Source: Deltaproteobacteria bacterium (GTDB lineage: Bacteria; Desulfobacterota; Desulfobacteria; Desulfobacterales; UBA2156). Taken from it: a stretch of 64,000 nt of DNA. The translations under genes and the position numbers were made by a program. The notes beneath the pieces were generated by a model. The model had not been told where the DNA came from and ran no database searches. It saw only the letters and a program-made list of their open reading frames with translations. Shown here in pieces: positions 61,806-64,000 of the stretch (positions are counted from its first letter, which is position 1; each line of letters begins with the position of its first letter). The stretch covers positions 1 through 64,000 of the forward strand of contig JAFDGC010000006.1 in assembly GCA_019309485.1 (NCBI GenBank), given 5' to 3'.

Positions 61806-62189
61806 ATGAGACTGTTACACGCGGCCCTGGTTTGTGAAACCCGGGAAAAGAGCGACCGGTTTTACCGCGCGCTCCTGGGACTCGAGGAGATGGGTACCAA
61901 GACGGTTTCCGCCGATTTGATGCACCGGCTTTTCGGCGTCGACGCCCCTTATACCCTGGTCCTTTACGGCAATGCGGATTTCTGTCTGGAGATTTTTATC
62001 GGCCCGAGACCGGCGTTACATCCCAAAGGCGTGGAACATCTCTGCCTGGAAGTGGAACGCCCGGCCGCCTTTCTGGAGAAGTGCGCGCAATTCGGCGTGC
62101 CCATCCTGCGGATTCCCAAGCCCGACGGCACGGACCTGGTCTTCGTCACGGACTTCGACGGCAACCGGTTCGAAATCAAGGGAAATTGA
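61806..62189 (+). CDS. VOC/glyoxalase-fold protein
   Basis: A 127-residue protein with the paired beta-alpha-beta-beta-beta units of the VOC fold: MRLLHAALVCETREKSDRFYRA at the start and PDGTDLVFVTDFDGNRFEIKG at the end. Candidate metal ligands are His5, His near residue 78 (EHLCLEVE) and the Glu near the end. It may detoxify or process an aldehyde made by the aldolase upstream. GGAGG precedes the ATG. The substrate is unknown. Confidence 0.8.
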   Translation: MRLLHAALVCETREKSDRFYRALLGLEEMGTKTVSADLMHRLFGVDAPYTLVLYGNADFCLEIFIGPRPALHPKGVEHLCLEVERPAAFLEKCAQFGVPILRIPKPDGTDLVFVTDFDGNRFEIKGN

Positions 62190-62197
62190 AACCGCGG

Positions 62198-63052
62198 TCA
62201 CACCCTGCCCCCGCTCCATCGGAGCTTGTTTTTCAACAGGTCGTAATAATACCGGCCCGGCAGGGCTATCATGGCCACGGGGTAAAGCGCTTTTTGAATC
62301 GTGATGACATCGTTTTCGTGGACTTCGATTCCGGCCTGGCCGTCAAAGGTAAGCATCACGTGGGCGGCCTCCTTGGCAAGCTGGATGGTGATCACCGCCG
62401 TATCCGGGAGGATCAGGGGGCGGTTGGTGAGGGTAAAGGGGCAGATGGGGGTCATGACCACGGCGGGTACCGCCGGGTGGAGGATGGGTCCCCCGGCCGC
62501 CAGGGAGTAGGCCGTGGAACCGGTGGGAGTCGCCACGATGAGCCCGTCGGCGCTGTACGTGGTGAGATACCGGCCGTTGATGGAGGTTTTGATGTGCGCC
62601 AGCCGGGCCAGGGCCCCCTTGTTGACCACCGCGTCGTTGAGAACGACCCTTTCCGCAATACATTCCCCGCCCCGGAAGAGTTGAACCCAAAGGCGCATCC
62701 GCCGTTCAATGGAAAAATTCCCTTTCAAAACCGCTTCCATGGCGGGAAAAAGATCCTCTTCGGTGATCTCGGCCAAAAACCCCACTTCGCCGAACTTGAT
62801 CCCCAAAACCGGAATGCCTTGATTCCCGATCCAGGCCACGGCGCTTAAAAAGGTTCCGTCCCCGCCCAAGACCAGGACGCAGGAGAGATCCGACGGGGCA
62901 TGGGCCTTTTCCTCCAGGAAAACGTCCCGGGGCAGCGGAACACTCGGTTTTCGAATCACGGAAATCCCCCGGTGGGTCAACCAGGCTTCCAGGGTGTCGG
63001 CCGTCTCCAGGGCTTTGACGTCGTTTTTCACCACCAGACCGATTTTCTTCAT
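62198..63052 (-). CDS. nadK: NAD kinase
   Basis: A 284-residue NAD kinase with the GGDGTFL motif near residue 59 and the NDAVVNKG catalytic loop, plus [14 protein letters not shown]. It makes NADP from NAD and ATP or polyphosphate. The start is set at ATG 63052, since the longer frame lacks family resemblance and a ribosome site. It ends eight bases after the convergent VOC gene. Motifs and length are normal for the bacterial enzyme. Confidence 0.96.
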   Translation of the reverse strand: MKKIGLVVKNDVKALETADTLEAWLTHRGISVIRKPSVPLPRDVFLEEKAHAPSDLSCVLVLGGDGTFLSAVAWIGNQGIPVLGIKFGEVGFLAEITEEDLFPAMEAVLKGNFSIERRMRLWVQLFRGGECIAERVVLNDAVVNKGALARLAHIKTSINGRYLTTYSADGLIVATPTGSTAYSLAAGGPILHPAVPAVVMTPICPFTLTNRPLILPDTAVITIQLAKEAAHVMLTFDGQAGIEVHENDVITIQKALYPVAMIALPGRYYYDLLKNKLRWSGGRV

Positions 63053-63158
63053 TCGCTTGCCATCCCTTTTTGATCCATCCTTACTAAAAATTGCCGCGCA
63101 TGAAAAGAGACGCCTCCGGTTTTGACTTTGCCGTTTTTTCCGGGTATTGAAAAGGCGC

Positions 63159-64000
63159 ATGAAAGCACTCACCTGCATCCTGATCGTGGTACTCGCCTTC
63201 CTGTGGTCCTGTGCAGGCGTGAAACCCGCCCCTGAAACCTCGGAAGCCCAACTCTCGGGCCATCGGGAAACGGCCAAGGGAATCGATTGGCTTCGGAAGG
63301 GATGCCGGCGGCGCGCATGGGATGCCTTTCTCAAGTCCCACCGGTATTTCACCCTGGCCGGGGATGCAAAAGGCGCGGCCATGGCATTGAACAACATGGG
63401 GACCGTGTACCGTACCGCCGGAGAACTGTCCAGCGCGCTGGTTTTCTTCGAAGAAGCCATTGAAATTTATCGACAGTTTCCAGATGATGACAGGTTGCTC
63501 CAGGCGTTGTCCAATCGGGCGGCCGTCCTCATCGACGGCGGCCGCCTGGAAGACGCCGCCCGGGCCATGGACGCGGCCCGCCGGGTCCAAGAGCGTCTGG
63601 GGATCCCGTTTCCGGCCCTTGGGATCAACGCGGGGCTCTATTACTGGAAAAAAGGGGACCTGGAAGCGGCGAAAAGCGCCCTGGAAGCGGCGGTTCAGGA
63701 GACCGGCCCGGGCGATTTCCTGCAAACCGCCAGGGCCCGAAGCGCCCTGGGGCGACTCCTCCTGGAAATGGACCGGGCCGAAGCCGCCCTTTCCCACCTG
63801 GAGTCGGCGCTTGCGGCGGACCGCGCTTTTCAAAATTTTCCGGGCATCGCCGGTGACTTGGAGGCCATCGGGCGGGTTTACCTGAAAAAAGGCGATCTTT
63901 CCCGGGGGGCAACCTATCTGAAGCAAAGCCTTTTTGCCCATGCGGCCCTGGGGGACAAGAAAAAGGCGGAAGCAATCCTCAGCTTTCTGGAAAGGACCTG
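63159..64000 (+). CDS. TPR-repeat lipoprotein (3' end cut by the window)
   Basis: At least 280 residues, open to the last base of the window. The N-terminus is a lipoprotein signal, [18 protein letters not shown] with the lipobox LWSC and Cys18. The rest consists of helical TPR-like repeats (for instance [22 protein letters not shown] and [19 protein letters not shown]). It probably scaffolds proteins in the periplasm on the outer membrane side. It is divergent from nadK with 106 bases between. No catalytic motif was seen. Confidence 0.82.
   Translation, partial: MKALTCILIVVLAFLWSCAGVKPAPETSEAQLSGHRETAKGIDWLRKGCRRRAWDAFLKSHRYFTLAGDAKGAAMALNNMGTVYRTAGELSSALVFFEEAIEIYRQFPDDDRLLQALSNRAAVLIDGGRLEDAARAMDAARRVQERLGIPFPALGINAGLYYWKKGDLEAAKSALEAAVQETGPGDFLQTARARSALGRLLLEMDRAEAALSHLESALAADRAFQNFPGIAGDLEAIGRVYLKKGDLSRGATYLKQSLFAHAALGDKKKAEAILSFLERT

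Overview
The window reads as chromosome of an anaerobic Desulfobacterota bacterium, most likely a sulfate reducer or syntroph related to Desulfosarcina/Desulfococcus. The clues are GC-rich coding DNA, heterodisulfide-reductase (Hdr) modules, a selenoprotein, a DUF6125-type protein, a TauE-type permease, c-type haem sensing and several families of dispersed intergenic palindromes. No rRNA, tRNA, insertion sequence, prophage or CRISPR array was seen. The taxonomic call is inference from gene content only.

Layout. 0.3-7.6 kb holds acyl-CoA catabolism: a fused B12 acyl-CoA mutase (icmF) with a TetR regulator, a divergent enoyl-CoA hydratase and HMG-CoA-lyase-like enzyme, and a GntR regulator. TetR- and GntR-type operators are visible. 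7.9-9.5 kb holds a small Cys-rich protein and a TauE/SafE permease with a membrane partner. 10-29 kb is one co-directional locus. It begins with a receiver-kinase and a sigma54 activator. An array of ATGCAAC/GTTGCAT palindromes and a good -24/-12 promoter follow, then a receiver protein, HdrA with an inserted GltD-like NAD(P)H module, MvhD, an FdhB/FrhB-like subunit, an HdrC-HdrB fusion read through an in-frame UGA (selenocysteine), a tandem HdrA with an inserted receiver domain, HdrC, HdrB, a c-haem-binding sensor kinase and a second receiver-kinase. 29-37 kb holds an HMG-CoA-lyase/leuD/leuC operon, DUF6125 and alcohol dehydrogenase genes, a cytidylate-kinase-like gene and gdhA.

36.7-58.8 kb is a long lipid or polyene biosynthetic cluster with start/stop overlaps throughout. 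It encodes FabG, four intact ketosynthases, two ketosynthase-like proteins without the active-site Cys, two acyl carrier proteins, two hotdog dehydratases, a thioesterase, a phytoene-desaturase-like FAD enzyme, two radical SAM enzymes (one with a clear B12-binding N-terminus), three lipid-type transferases, a LolA-like carrier, an MMPL exporter and an MlaE/MlaD pair. It mixes hallmarks of aryl-polyene clusters (exporter, LolA, KS/CLF pairs, hotdog dehydratases) and of the proposed ladderane clusters (radical SAM enzymes, desaturase, several KSs). It lacks the aryl starter genes, so the product is unknown. 58.8-62.2 kb holds an LsrF-type thiolase, a RhaD-type aldolase-dehydrogenase and a VOC protein. 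The window ends with nadK and a truncated TPR lipoprotein gene.

How the parts fit. The most unusual region is 10-29 kb. It looks like a flavin-based electron-transfer complex built together with its own redox-sensing phosphorelay: one sensor kinase carries two covalent-haem motifs, and one catalytic subunit carries a complete phosphorylatable receiver domain. That suggests, but does not show, control of electron bifurcation by phosphorylation. Function assignments rest on motif recognition by eye; no database search was run.
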